Shown: positions 15,371 to 23,964, counted from the first letter of the stretch. The stretch: 24,220 nucleotides of DNA from Methylomonas sp. (GCA_026989715.1 JALSIU010000102.1:1-24220), one strand, 5' to 3'. Numbers and translations: made by a program. The notes: a model not told the origin generated them from the sequence alone.

Positions 15371-17994
15371 TATTCACTCTCACCCGCATTAGATTCTGTA
15401 TTAGATTGCTCACCCACTGTCGTTGCAGTATCTCGTTCCTCCTGAGACGCCGAATCATCCACCTCTTCCACCAAGCCATCAATTTTATCGACACCGACTA
15501 ATTTTTCTTGGCTATCTAAGCGAATAACCTTGACACCCTGAGTATTTCTACCCATCACAGAAATTTCATTGACACGGGTTCTTACCAAGACCCCACCATT
15601 TGTAATCAACATAATTTCATCATGATCTGAGACCAATAAAGCTCCGACCAACTGACCATTACGCTCCGACGTTTGCATGGCAATCATGCCTTGCCCTCCA
15701 CGTTTATGCTGAGTAAATTCGCCTACCTGCGTACGTTTACCATATCCATTTTCAGTAACACTCAATATTGTTCCTTCAGCAGAAACAATCATAGAAATAA
15801 CTTTTTGCCCTTCTCCAAGGCGCATTCCTCGCACACCCGCAGCTGTTCGTCCCATAGAGCGCACATCCGTTTCACTAAAACATGTTGCTTTACCGTTACT
15901 GCTGAACAATAAAATATTCTGCGCCCCATTCGTTACCGCTACACCAACCAATTTATCATCATCACGCAAGTCGATAGCAATCTTACCACTCGTCCGTTGC
16001 CACTCAAATTCTTTCAATGGCGTTTTCTTTACTCTCCCAGAGGCAGTTGCCATAAAGATAAATTGAGTTTCAGTATATTCATGCACCGTCAGCATCGCAC
16101 TAATTTGCTCATCTTTATCTAAAGGTAATAAATTAATAAAAGGCTTACCTCGTGATGCACGACTGGCAATCGGTAATTGATATACTTTCAATCGGTATAC
16201 TTTCCCAATAGAAGAAAAGCACAAAATAGTATCATGCGTATTGGCAATCACTAATCTTTCCACAAAATCTTCTTCTTTGGTTGCGGTTGCCGACTTGCCA
16301 CGTCCACCACGACGTTGTGCCTGATAATCTTCCAAGCGTTGTGATTTAACATACCCATCATGGGACATGGTTACAACAACATCTTCTTCAGTAATAAAGT
16401 CAGCCTCACTTAAACTCAGCTGGTCAACGACAATTTCGGTACGCCGCTCATCAGCATACTCATCTTTAATCGCCTCTAGTTCTTCACGAATTACTTCCAT
16501 TAAACGCACTGCACTGGCTAAAATCTCTAAATACTCATCAATTAAATCTAATAACTGTTTATATTCATTAACAATTTTATCCTGCTCTAGCCCTGTCAAG
16601 CGATGTAAGCGCAAATCTAGGATGGCTGTAGCTTGCGCTTCAGACAATCGATATTCACTGCCTTGAATGCCAAATTCTGCAACTAGGCCATCAGGTCGCG
16701 AACGATCTGCATCAGCACGCTCCAACAAGGATGCTACCAACCCGGCATTCCAGGTTTTTTCCAGCAATCCAACTTTCGCCGCCGCAGGATTTGCCGATGC
16801 TTTAATTAAAGCAATCATTTCATCAATATTGGACATGGCAACTGCCAAACCTTCCAATACATGCGCGCGCTCACGCGCTTTACGCAATAAATAAATAGTA
16901 CGCCGCGTGACAACCTCACGACGATGGTTAATAAACGCACACAAAATTTCTTTCAAATTCATGCATTGCGGCCGACCATTTAAAATGGCAACCATATTAA
17001 TGCCGAACACAGTTCGCATTTGCGTTTGTTTATATAAATTATTCAGTACCACTTCCGGCACTTCACCACGGCGTATTTCAATCACCATCCGCATGCCATC
17101 TTTATCAGATTCATCACGCAAACCTGAAATCCCTTCAATTTTAGCCTCTTTAATCAAATCAGCAATTTTTTCCAATAATCGTGCTTTATTCACCTGATAA
17201 GGCAACTCAGTCACAATAATGGCTTGCCGAGTCCCTTGGTTATAATCTTCTATATGGCTACGTGCACGAATATGCACCCGACCACGACCGGTCGTATAGG
17301 CATCCAAGATGCCGGATACGCCATTAATAATGCCTGCCGTCGGAAAATCAGGCCCTGGAATAATGGTCATTAAGTCGCGTACACTAATATCAGGATTATC
17401 CATATAGGCCAAACAAGCCGTAATGACTTCACCTAAATTGTGCGGTGGTATATTCGTTGCCATCCCAACTGCAATCCCGGACGATCCATTCACAAGTAAT
17501 GCAGGAACGCGTGCCGGTAAAACGGCAGGCTCAGATTCAGATTCATCATAGTTGGCATTGAAGTCGACCGTTTCTTTATCTAAATCAGCCAACATTTCAT
17601 GGGCAATTTTAGCCATACGCACTTCGGTATATCGCATTGCCGCCGGTGAGTCACCATCAACAGAACCAAAGTTCCCTTGACCATCAATCATCATATAGCG
17701 TAGCGAAAATGGCTGTGCCATACGCACAATAGTGTCGTATACGGCCGTATCACCATGCGGGTGATATTTACCAATCACATCCCCAACCACTCTAGCAGAT
17801 TTCTTGTAGGGCTTATTCCAATCATTACCCAATACATTCATAGCATATAAAACCCTACGATGTACCGGCTTCAAACCATCTCTAACATCAGGAAGCGCCC
17901 TGCCTATAATCACGCTCATTGCGTAATCAAGGTATGACTGTTGCATCTCATCTTCGAGATTAACTAGGGTAATTTCTTTAGCAAATTCTGACAT
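15370..17994 (-). CDS. gyrA: DNA gyrase subunit A
   Basis: GyrA cuts and rejoins DNA in gyrase, which introduces negative supercoils. The 874-residue protein begins EITLVNLEDEMQQSYLDYAMSVI. The quinolone region YHPHGDTAVYD has Thr83 and Asp87, and the catalytic Tyr122 lies in AAMRYTE (by colinear alignment with E. coli). The GyrA box QRRGGRG, near residue 560, opens the beta-pinwheel domain that wraps DNA. The last 30 residues are acidic, as in E. coli. Thr83 is common outside the enterics and is not evidence of acquired resistance. An extended -10 promoter lies about 100 bases upstream, and serC overlaps the stop. Confidence 0.98.
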   Translation of the reverse strand: MSEFAKEITLVNLEDEMQQSYLDYAMSVIIGRALPDVRDGLKPVHRRVLYAMNVLGNDWNKPYKKSARVVGDVIGKYHPHGDTAVYDTIVRMAQPFSLRYMMIDGQGNFGSVDGDSPAAMRYTEVRMAKIAHEMLADLDKETVDFNANYDESESEPAVLPARVPALLVNGSSGIAVGMATNIPPHNLGEVITACLAYMDNPDISVRDLMTIIPGPDFPTAGIINGVSGILDAYTTGRGRVHIRARSHIEDYNQGTRQAIIVTELPYQVNKARLLEKIADLIKEAKIEGISGLRDESDKDGMRMVIEIRRGEVPEVVLNNLYKQTQMRTVFGINMVAILNGRPQCMNLKEILCAFINHRREVVTRRTIYLLRKARERAHVLEGLAVAMSNIDEMIALIKASANPAAAKVGLLEKTWNAGLVASLLERADADRSRPDGLVAEFGIQGSEYRLSEAQATAILDLRLHRLTGLEQDKIVNEYKQLLDLIDEYLEILASAVRLMEVIREELEAIKDEYADERRTEIVVDQLSLSEADFITEEDVVVTMSHDGYVKSQRLEDYQAQRRGGRGKSATATKEEDFVERLVIANTHDTILCFSSIGKVYRLKVYQLPIASRASRGKPFINLLPLDKDEQISAMLTVHEYTETQFIFMATASGRVKKTPLKEFEWQRTSGKIAIDLRDDDKLVGVAVTNGAQNILLFSSNGKATCFSETDVRSMGRTAAGVRGMRLGEGQKVISMIVSAEGTILSVTENGYGKRTQVGEFTQHKRGGQGMIAMQTSERNGQLVGALLVSDHDEIMLITNGGVLVRTRVNEISVMGRNTQGVKVIRLDSQEKLVGVDKIDGLVEEVDDSASQEERDTATTVGEQSNTESNAGESE

Positions 17995-18099
17995 GAGTCC
18001 GTCTAATTTAATAAGCCAATAAGTCTATTTATTAGCAAGTATTTATTCCAATAATCCAAGCCTTTAAAAGCTGATTAATACGAATCGTGATAACGCATC

Positions 18100-18108
18100 A
18101 TTATACCA
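18100..18108 (-). promoter_or_regulatory. Extended -10 promoter of gyrA
   Basis: On the minus strand TGGTATAAT (18108-18100) has a perfect TATAAT plus the TGN extension. The -35 region is poor (TTGGCC lies 20 bases upstream). Start of transcription would be near 18093, giving a leader of about 98 bases. It lies in the only sizeable gap between the HDOD gene and gyrA. Confidence 0.65.
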
Positions 18109-18134
18109 AATTTACGTCTGTTTGAGGCCAATAA

Positions 18135-19013
18135 TTAATAAAACTTCTTACCCGGTTTTAATAAGCCAAAAACGGCGGCAACATCCTCTTGCACCTGTAC
18201 CAACAAGGCAACTAACGCCTGTTCTTCAATATTCACAACCGAACGATACTCGAGAGGAATATCTCGCCATAATTCAATAATATCTTGCTCATCATAGACT
18301 AAAGCAGTACAAAAAATGGACGCAATATGCAACAACTGCGCATCTAAACGATATTTTAGTGCGTGGTCAGGGCTTAATTGACAAGCAATAGCTTCAGCTA
18401 ACGAATCCGGCAACTGCCACGCTTTAATTAATTCACTCCCTACCTCTGCAAAAGTAAACCCAATAATCTCTTGCTCAACCGCCGCAACTAATGACGCATC
18501 ATTGCCCGCGATCTGCAATACTTTACTGGATAAATCAGGCAACTTTTGATACAGAACCAACGTGCCAATTTTATGTAATAACCCAGCTAAAAATAAACGC
18601 TCACCATGCAATACTGCATTCTCTTTAGCCAAAGCTTTAGCAATCACCGCGCAATTAATACTCTGCAACCAAAAGTCTGTCATATCCACCAAATCGCTGG
18701 AGATACACTCAAAAGTATCAATAACTGAAGTCGACAATATCAAGCTTTGTAAATCTTGCACTCCCACAATGGTAATGGCTCTGCTAATCGTCGCAATACG
18801 CGCCTGAAAACCATAAAAAGAACTATTGACCAACTTAAGTAACCGCGCCGCTAGCGCAGGGTCTTTGGCAATAACCTCGCCAATATCCACCGCCGTAAAA
18901 CGGGGATCTTTTATCATCTGCTCAACTTGGTAATAAATATCAGGCAAAGAAAATAGCGTCATAACATCTTGCACCACCTCTTTTGCGGTGAGAACGGCGT
19001 TATTGGCTGTCAT
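18135..19013 (-). CDS. HDOD-domain signalling protein
   Basis: The 292-residue protein is a single HDOD domain (about 15-220). It has AKDPALAARLLKLVNSSFYG (49-68), ISRAITIVGVQDLQSLILS and FLAGLLHKIGTLVLYQKLP. The classical His-Asp pair reads His-Lys here, and HDOD proteins generally lack hydrolase metal ligands, so it should act by protein contacts rather than as a phosphodiesterase. Family members occur in signalling linked to cyclic-di-GMP, chemotaxis or stress, but no specific role follows from the sequence. There are no membrane segments. Its ATG overlaps the transglycosylase stop as TAATG, so the two are translated together. Confidence 0.85.
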   Translation of the reverse strand: MTANNAVLTAKEVVQDVMTLFSLPDIYYQVEQMIKDPRFTAVDIGEVIAKDPALAARLLKLVNSSFYGFQARIATISRAITIVGVQDLQSLILSTSVIDTFECISSDLVDMTDFWLQSINCAVIAKALAKENAVLHGERLFLAGLLHKIGTLVLYQKLPDLSSKVLQIAGNDASLVAAVEQEIIGFTFAEVGSELIKAWQLPDSLAEAIACQLSPDHALKYRLDAQLLHIASIFCTALVYDEQDIIELWRDIPLEYRSVVNIEEQALVALLVQVQEDVAAVFGLLKPGKKFY

Positions 19014-19603
19014 TATGAGCCCTTGCCCACTTGATACAAACTCAAAACTTGCTTAACGTATTTTTGTGTTTCGGGATAAGGCGGGATTTTATTACGATAC
19101 TTTTTCACGGCATTCTCACCGGCATTATAAGCAGCTAACGACAATTCGAGGTTATTATCAAACAAGCCTAATAAATACTTTAAATAACGCGTTCCTGCAA
19201 AAATATTTTGCTTAGGATCTTTACGATTTACCGCCCCATATTGCCGTGCAGTTGCCGGCATTAACTGCATCAAGCCAACTGCACCTACACTGGAAATGGC
19301 TTTAGCATCATAAGCTGACTCGGTTTGAATCACTGCATGCACTAATTTTGGATCAACCCCATGCAGCTGTGCCGCTTGCAAAATAATCGGTGTATATTTT
19401 TTTTTATTTTTTTTTAAGTGCCGAAAAGCAAGTCGATATCCCTTCGGCTTGGTTTTTATAATGAGCTTATACTTATTATGCGTTGGCTCATCGGTATAAT
19501 AGACACGGCCATCAGGTGCCAAGTATTTATAAACATCTGCCCATAGCGGCAAAGCCGTACTTAAAAACAATAAAGCAATAAATAATTGCAAACCCCATTT
19601 CAT
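19013..19603 (-). CDS. DUF4124 plus lytic transglycosylase (SLT) protein
   Basis: The 196-residue secreted protein begins with a signal peptide (about 1-22, ending PLWA). A DUF4124-like segment follows (DVYKYLAPDGRVYYTDEP), then a Lys-rich linker (KKNKKKY), then an SLT domain (about 70-190). The domain shows the catalytic Glu95 in VIQTESAYD, SSVGAVGLMQLMPATA and AAYNAGENAV. It should cleave peptidoglycan glycan strands with formation of 1,6-anhydro-muramic ends, in the periplasm. The linker is coded by A9 and A8 runs separated by one T, a possible slippage site. It starts 4 bases after the MutS-like stop and overlaps the HDOD start. Confidence 0.92.
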   Translation of the reverse strand: MKWGLQLFIALLFLSTALPLWADVYKYLAPDGRVYYTDEPTHNKYKLIIKTKPKGYRLAFRHLKKNKKKYTPIILQAAQLHGVDPKLVHAVIQTESAYDAKAISSVGAVGLMQLMPATARQYGAVNRKDPKQNIFAGTRYLKYLLGLFDNNLELSLAAYNAGENAVKKYRNKIPPYPETQKYVKQVLSLYQVGKGS

Positions 19604-19607
19604 AACA

Positions 19608-21179
19608 TTAATTATCAGCTAAATAACCCGCAATATCTTCTTTAGAAAACCCAATTTTCTTCGCCACACGATGTGCATGACTCACCCGAGAAATCCCCGG
19701 AATCAGTTTATGCGTTGGCGCATCACCAATAAACTCAACTTGTAGCGCAATCCCCTGCCCACGTTGCATAAAATAATCAACCAACTGATGGTTGTGCGTA
19801 ATTAATAAAGTACTATTACCCTTTTGATAAAAACCATCTAATACATTGACCGAGGTTTCCATTTTTTCTTCAAAAGTTGTCCCTTCCGATAACTCATCTA
19901 GCACCACCAGACTTTTTGCTGTGCTGGCCAAGAAAATAGCTTTAGTGCGCTTCAACTCCGTGCCAAATCGCCCTTCGCCATCATCAAGTTGGCTAATTTC
20001 AGGAGCTTGATAAAATATTCTATCGGCTACCGTTAATTTTGCCGCCGCAGCCGGTACATAACTGCCTATTTGAGCCAGTAATTGAATTTGTGTTAACGTT
20101 TTACAAAAAGCCGTTTTACCACCACTATTAGGCCCTGTAATCAACACCAATTTCTCGGTCTCCAATGCAAAATCATTACCGACATAAGCAATATCACTTT
20201 TACTTAACACGGGATTTTTGGCATTTTGCAAAAATACCTGATGGTGTTTGGACTCAATTAATTCCGGCATCACCAATGGCTCAGCACTCTCCGCTGCATA
20301 TTGCACTAAAGCCAATAGCTCATCTAGCTTCCCTAAAGCATCCAAAGCCTTAGCCAAATCGGCTGAATTGCGGTACTCGTCTCGCAATGGTTTAATGCAA
20401 CTATCACGATCAAATCCCCCAATAATCGGAAAATAAATCAATGACATGGGTATTAAAAATATAGCCACCATCGGCGAAAGACTCAATATACCTATCGGCA
20501 CAAACACATTGACCAACAATAGCGCACCCAGCAACATGGCAATAAGTAATGGCTTAAAAATACGCGGCTTAAAGATAATCGCAGGACTCAAGCGTTTTCT
20601 ATCCAGCCTACTCTGTATGCCTTTTTCAGTAATATAAACAGGCCCTTCCATCAAAGCATACGTTCGCGTTGTCGTAAAAGCCTGTACATCCTCTATAATA
20701 GCCTTTAAGTAACTGCTTTTGGGGCTTGCCAAGTTTTGCACTGATGCAACAAAGTCCAAAATAAAATGCATCCCTCGCCGATATTGACGATAACCATAGC
20801 CTTCCACTTCTTCAACCGTTCGCGCAGTCCCGCCGGAGGCTAAAAATTTGGCAAACAATAGTTGGTGAAAGCGTAACTCATCTTGTTGCGCATGCTGCAC
20901 AATACGCTCTAAAGATTCTTTTAATGCAATATTGTCCTGTACTTCCTTTACTGCCTCCTGCTTGGCTTTAATGCGTTGCAAATCATCTAAAGGCCGCACT
21001 AAAGAGCGGTATAAAACAGCTTGCCCAATGATAGTCTGTGCATGGTTAATCGTATCAAAAACCTTATTGACCTCAATACTTTTAAAAGCCCCTGCATCCA
21101 GCACACCTTCGCCAATAGACGCAGGTTTACTAATCCGAATTTTAGGCCATTTATTTTGCCACGCGCTCAGTATAGTCAT
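19608..21179 (-). CDS. MutS-family ATPase with membrane segments
   Basis: From the ATG at 21179 the protein is 523 residues. The C-terminal third is a MutS domain V ATPase: Walker A GPNSGGKT (349-356), Walker B SLVVLDELSEGT (423-434) and a switch His in STLLITHNHQLVDYF. The N-terminal mismatch-recognition domains of MutS are missing. A helical region (about 40-190) precedes two hydrophobic segments at about 207-255 (LLIAMLLGALLLVNVF and MVAIFLIPMSLIYFPII), predicting an inner-membrane hairpin just before the ATPase. The function is unknown; canonical mismatch repair is unlikely. I reject an upstream ATG at 21236 because the chosen one lies 1 base after the preceding stop. The transglycosylase follows after 4 bases. 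Confidence 0.83.
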   Translation of the reverse strand: MTILSAWQNKWPKIRISKPASIGEGVLDAGAFKSIEVNKVFDTINHAQTIIGQAVLYRSLVRPLDDLQRIKAKQEAVKEVQDNIALKESLERIVQHAQQDELRFHQLLFAKFLASGGTARTVEEVEGYGYRQYRRGMHFILDFVASVQNLASPKSSYLKAIIEDVQAFTTTRTYALMEGPVYITEKGIQSRLDRKRLSPAIIFKPRIFKPLLIAMLLGALLLVNVFVPIGILSLSPMVAIFLIPMSLIYFPIIGGFDRDSCIKPLRDEYRNSADLAKALDALGKLDELLALVQYAAESAEPLVMPELIESKHHQVFLQNAKNPVLSKSDIAYVGNDFALETEKLVLITGPNSGGKTAFCKTLTQIQLLAQIGSYVPAAAAKLTVADRIFYQAPEISQLDDGEGRFGTELKRTKAIFLASTAKSLVVLDELSEGTTFEEKMETSVNVLDGFYQKGNSTLLITHNHQLVDYFMQRGQGIALQVEFIGDAPTHKLIPGISRVSHAHRVAKKIGFSKEDIAGYLADN

Positions 21180-21180
21180 A

Positions 21181-21375
21181 TTATTTTTTCTTCTTTTTAT
21201 CCAATAAGCCAAACACAATAATAGCCGACACGACAATGCCCGAAGCCATTACATCTTGCTGATCGGCACCTAATAAATAAGCTGTGCCACTACCAATTCC
21301 CATGCCGACACCGGTAAATGCTAAACTACGCATTAACCGGCAAAAAGCACAATTATTAGGGTCATAAGCACGCAT
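21181..21375 (-). CDS. Small two-helix membrane protein with N-terminal CxxC
   Basis: I do not recognise this 64-residue protein. Near the N-terminus it has NNCAFCR with Cys9 and Cys12 in a CxxC arrangement. Two hydrophobic, Gly/Ala-rich segments follow (about 17-36 and 42-58), then a DKKKKK tail. The short loop between the helices and the basic C-terminus suggest a hairpin with both ends in the cytoplasm, so the CxxC would face the cytoplasm and could bind a metal or act in redox. It starts 2 bases after the hemH stop and ends 1 base before the MutS-like start, so it is embedded in the operon and is very probably a real gene. Confidence 0.75.
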   Translation of the reverse strand: MRAYDPNNCAFCRLMRSLAFTGVGMGIGSGTAYLLGADQQDVMASGIVVSAIIVFGLLDKKKKK

Positions 21376-21377
21376 AA

Positions 21378-22352
21378 TTATTTCACCTTGTTATCAATCA
21401 AATCAATCATAAGTTCGACACTCTCCGCCGAATCATTGAGTGCGGCAATATACCGATACTGCTCACCGCCCGCTTCAAGAAAAATAGCTTTATTGGCCAT
21501 ATTAATTTCTTCTAAGGTTTCTAAGCAATCAATGGTAAAACCCGGACAAATAATATCAACCTGCTTAATCCCTTTCGCCGGCAATGCCATCAGCGTTTCT
21601 ATGCAGTATGGCTGCAACCATTTAGCCCGACCAAAGCGCGATTGAAACACCACTTGCCATTTATCTGCAGGCAACTTTAATTGTGCAGCAATAAGCTCTG
21701 CCGTTTGCAAGCATTGATAATAGTAAGGGTCGCCCTTTTTAGTCAGTACATCAGGTAAACCATGAAATGACAACAACAACAGCTCAGCCTGCCCTTGCTC
21801 AGCCCATGCCTGCTTAATAGAGGCAACCAATGCACTGATATATAAAGGATGCTGATGGTAATCACTAATAAAATGCAATTCAGGAATATAACGCCATTGC
21901 AATAAGGCATGCGCCACGGCATCAAACACACTAGCAGTGGTCGTGGAAGAATACTGTGGATATAACGGCAAAACTGTCAATTGCTCACATTGCATTTTTT
22001 GCAACTGACGCAATCTTTTGCTCAATGCAGGTCTACCATAACTCATTGCCATTTGCACCGAGACTTGTGGGTCTTGTGCATAATGCGCCGCTACCTTGTC
22101 CGTTAAATCTTGCGTTAAATAAGTCAATGGTGAGCCCCGCTCTGTCCATATTTTTGCGTAGGCATGCTTTGATTTGCGTGGCCTAAACGGTAATACAAAA
22201 AAATTCAACACAACCCACCATAATGAGCGTGGTAAATTGACGACACGCGGGTCTTCCAGAAATTCTCGTAAAAAACGCCGAACCGAACGCGTGGTCAATT
22301 TATCCGGCGACCCTAGATTAACAATTAAAACAACCCTGTTTTTTTTTGCCAC
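21378..22352 (-). CDS. hemH: Ferrochelatase
   Basis: Ferrochelatase inserts ferrous iron into protoporphyrin IX, the last step of haem synthesis. The 324-residue protein shows VNLGSPDKLTTRSVRRFL near the start, LPLYPQYSSTTTASVFD (128-144), the metal-binding His197 in LLSFHGLP and the acidic motif PGFTIDCLETLEEI with Glu278. Length matches other gammaproteobacterial enzymes. The start is GTG at 22352. An AAGG ribosome binding site overlaps the folE stop codon 8 bases upstream, pointing to coupled expression. A small CxxC membrane protein follows after 2 bases. Confidence 0.96.
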   Translation of the reverse strand: MAKKNRVVLIVNLGSPDKLTTRSVRRFLREFLEDPRVVNLPRSLWWVVLNFFVLPFRPRKSKHAYAKIWTERGSPLTYLTQDLTDKVAAHYAQDPQVSVQMAMSYGRPALSKRLRQLQKMQCEQLTVLPLYPQYSSTTTASVFDAVAHALLQWRYIPELHFISDYHQHPLYISALVASIKQAWAEQGQAELLLLSFHGLPDVLTKKGDPYYYQCLQTAELIAAQLKLPADKWQVVFQSRFGRAKWLQPYCIETLMALPAKGIKQVDIICPGFTIDCLETLEEINMANKAIFLEAGGEQYRYIAALNDSAESVELMIDLIDNKVK

Positions 22353-22363
22353 AACACCAACCT

Positions 22364-22915
22364 TTACGAAGGACGGTTAATTAAATTCAAAAACTCAGTA
22401 CGGGTACTCATATCTTTACGAAAGATACCTGTCATCACAGATGTAGTCATCACTGAATTTTGTTTCTCCACCCCTCGCATCATCATGCACATATGCTTAG
22501 CTTCAATCACCACAGCAACTCCTTTAGCACCAATGGCTTCATCAACCGCATCAGCAATTTGCTTAGTCAATCTTTCTTGAATTTGCAAACGCCTTGCATA
22601 CATATCAACAATACGCGCCAGTTTTGACAAGCCCAATACATGCCCATCCGGTAAATACGCAATATGACACTTGCCCACAAAGGGCAATAAATGGTGCTCA
22701 CATAAAGAATACAGTTCTATATCTTTAACGATCACCATATCTTCAGTATCTGCTTCAAAAATGGCACCATTTAAAACTTCTTCTAAATTTTTTTCATAGC
22801 CATTATTTAAAAACTTAAATGCCTTAGCGGCTCTTTTAGGCGTATCGACTAAACCTTCACGCGTGACATCCTCACCAATTGCCGCAATAATCTTGCTGAA
22901 ATATTCTTCCATCAT
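22364..22915 (-). CDS. folE: GTP cyclohydrolase I
   Basis: FolE converts GTP to dihydroneopterin triphosphate, the first step of folate (and tetrahydromethanopterin-like) pterin synthesis. The 183-residue protein has SLCEHHLLPFVGKCHIAYLP with zinc ligands Cys72 and His75 and catalytic His74, and HMCMMMRG with the third ligand Cys143. The 71-residue spacing between the two cysteines is that of the E. coli enzyme. It is shorter at the N-terminus than E. coli FolE (222 residues), as in many bacteria. Two consecutive ATGs (22915 and 22912) are possible starts. It lies 34 bases after dusA and 11 bases before hemH. Confidence 0.97.
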   Translation of the reverse strand: MMEEYFSKIIAAIGEDVTREGLVDTPKRAAKAFKFLNNGYEKNLEEVLNGAIFEADTEDMVIVKDIELYSLCEHHLLPFVGKCHIAYLPDGHVLGLSKLARIVDMYARRLQIQERLTKQIADAVDEAIGAKGVAVVIEAKHMCMMMRGVEKQNSVMTTSVMTGIFRKDMSTRTEFLNLINRPS

Positions 22916-22949
22916 TCATCTCTAAAATAAAATAGGCGTTAAGTATACA

Positions 22950-23948
22950 TCATACTTGCACTAATTCTAATGCCTGCAAAACCACATTCTCATCTGCATG
23001 GGCTTTGGGCGCATAAACGCTCAAATGCCGCCGCCAAGCTTTGGCGCCTGTAACACCATGAAATAAACCTAAAATATGCCGCGTTATGCTATGCAAACGT
23101 TCGCCGGCGGCTAATTGCTCTTGAATATAAGGTACCAAAGCCAATACGATTTCCTGCCGTGTTTTTATTTCCGTACTACATTGATAAAAAATACCATCGA
23201 CTGCCGCCAATAAATAAGGGTTATGGTACGCTTCACGACCAATCATAACCCCATCTACACCCGGCATTAACGCCTCCGCCTGTTCGAGGGTAGCGATGCC
23301 GCCATTTATGATAATTTCCAAAGTGGCAAAATCTTGTTTAATCTGTTGCACTACGTCATAACGCAAGGGTGGAATTTCTCTATTTTGCTTCGGTGATAAT
23401 CCTGATAACCAGGCTTTACGCGCATGAATAATAAAGGTCTTACACCCTGCATCAGCCACTGTCGCGATAAAAGCCGCTAATGCTTGGTAAGAATCTTGAT
23501 TATCAATTCCAATACGTGACTTAACCGTCACCGGAATGTCCACGGTAGCCTGCATGGCCGCCACACACTCGGCAACCAGATCAGGCTCTGCCATTAAACA
23601 AGCCCCAAAGCGACCATTTTGCACACGGTCACTCGGACAACCGATATTCAAATTAACTTCGTCATAACCATAATCTTCAGCCATTTTGCTACATAAGGCC
23701 AAATCTTGCACCGAACTTCCTCCTAATTGTAATGCCACAGGATGCTCTTGTTGATTAAAGCCCAAATGCCGCTCTCTATCACCATGTATTAACGCACCGG
23801 TCGTTACCATTTCAGTATATAAAACGGCATTTTGTGATAATAAGCGATGAAAAAAACGACAATGTTTAGTCGTCCAATCAAGCATCGGTGCGACGCATAG
23901 CGTTCTATCTAACTTACCTATGTTATTTACTGGCGTATCAACTCTCAT
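22950..23948 (-). CDS. dusA: tRNA-dihydrouridine(20/20a) synthase
   Basis: DusA reduces uridines 20 and 20a in the tRNA D-loop using FMN and NADPH. The 332-residue protein has APMLDWTTKHCRFFHRLL (20-37), LQLGGSSVQDLA, NLNIGCPSDRVQNGRFGACLM with the catalytic Cys104, then VTVKSRIGID, FIIHARKAWLSGLSPKQNR and INGGI for FMN and RNA contacts. The HARKAWLxGLSPKxNR stretch is characteristic of DusA rather than DusB or DusC. It is the first gene of the minus-strand run, with a candidate TATAAT -10 box at 23970-23965. Confidence 0.96.
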   Translation of the reverse strand: MRVDTPVNNIGKLDRTLCVAPMLDWTTKHCRFFHRLLSQNAVLYTEMVTTGALIHGDRERHLGFNQQEHPVALQLGGSSVQDLALCSKMAEDYGYDEVNLNIGCPSDRVQNGRFGACLMAEPDLVAECVAAMQATVDIPVTVKSRIGIDNQDSYQALAAFIATVADAGCKTFIIHARKAWLSGLSPKQNREIPPLRYDVVQQIKQDFATLEIIINGGIATLEQAEALMPGVDGVMIGREAYHNPYLLAAVDGIFYQCSTEIKTRQEIVLALVPYIQEQLAAGERLHSITRHILGLFHGVTGAKAWRRHLSVYAPKAHADENVVLQALELVQV

Positions 23949-23964
23949 TTCTTATTTTCATACA

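Noticed and set aside
15673..17197. Several open frames of 60-140 codons opposite gyrA and similar ones opposite rpsA, aroA and pheA
   Set aside because: They lie antisense to well-supported genes, have no family resemblance, and are rich in Ser/Thr/Arg as expected for reverse-strand shadows.
17730..17760. GyrA Thr83 as a quinolone-resistance change
   Set aside because: Thr at this position is the normal residue in many non-enteric gammaproteobacteria such as Pseudomonas; Asp87 is intact.
21180..21236. Upstream ATG for the MutS-like protein (19 extra residues)
   Set aside because: It would overlap the small CxxC gene in another frame; the ATG at 21179 lies 1 base after that gene's stop, a typical operon junction.
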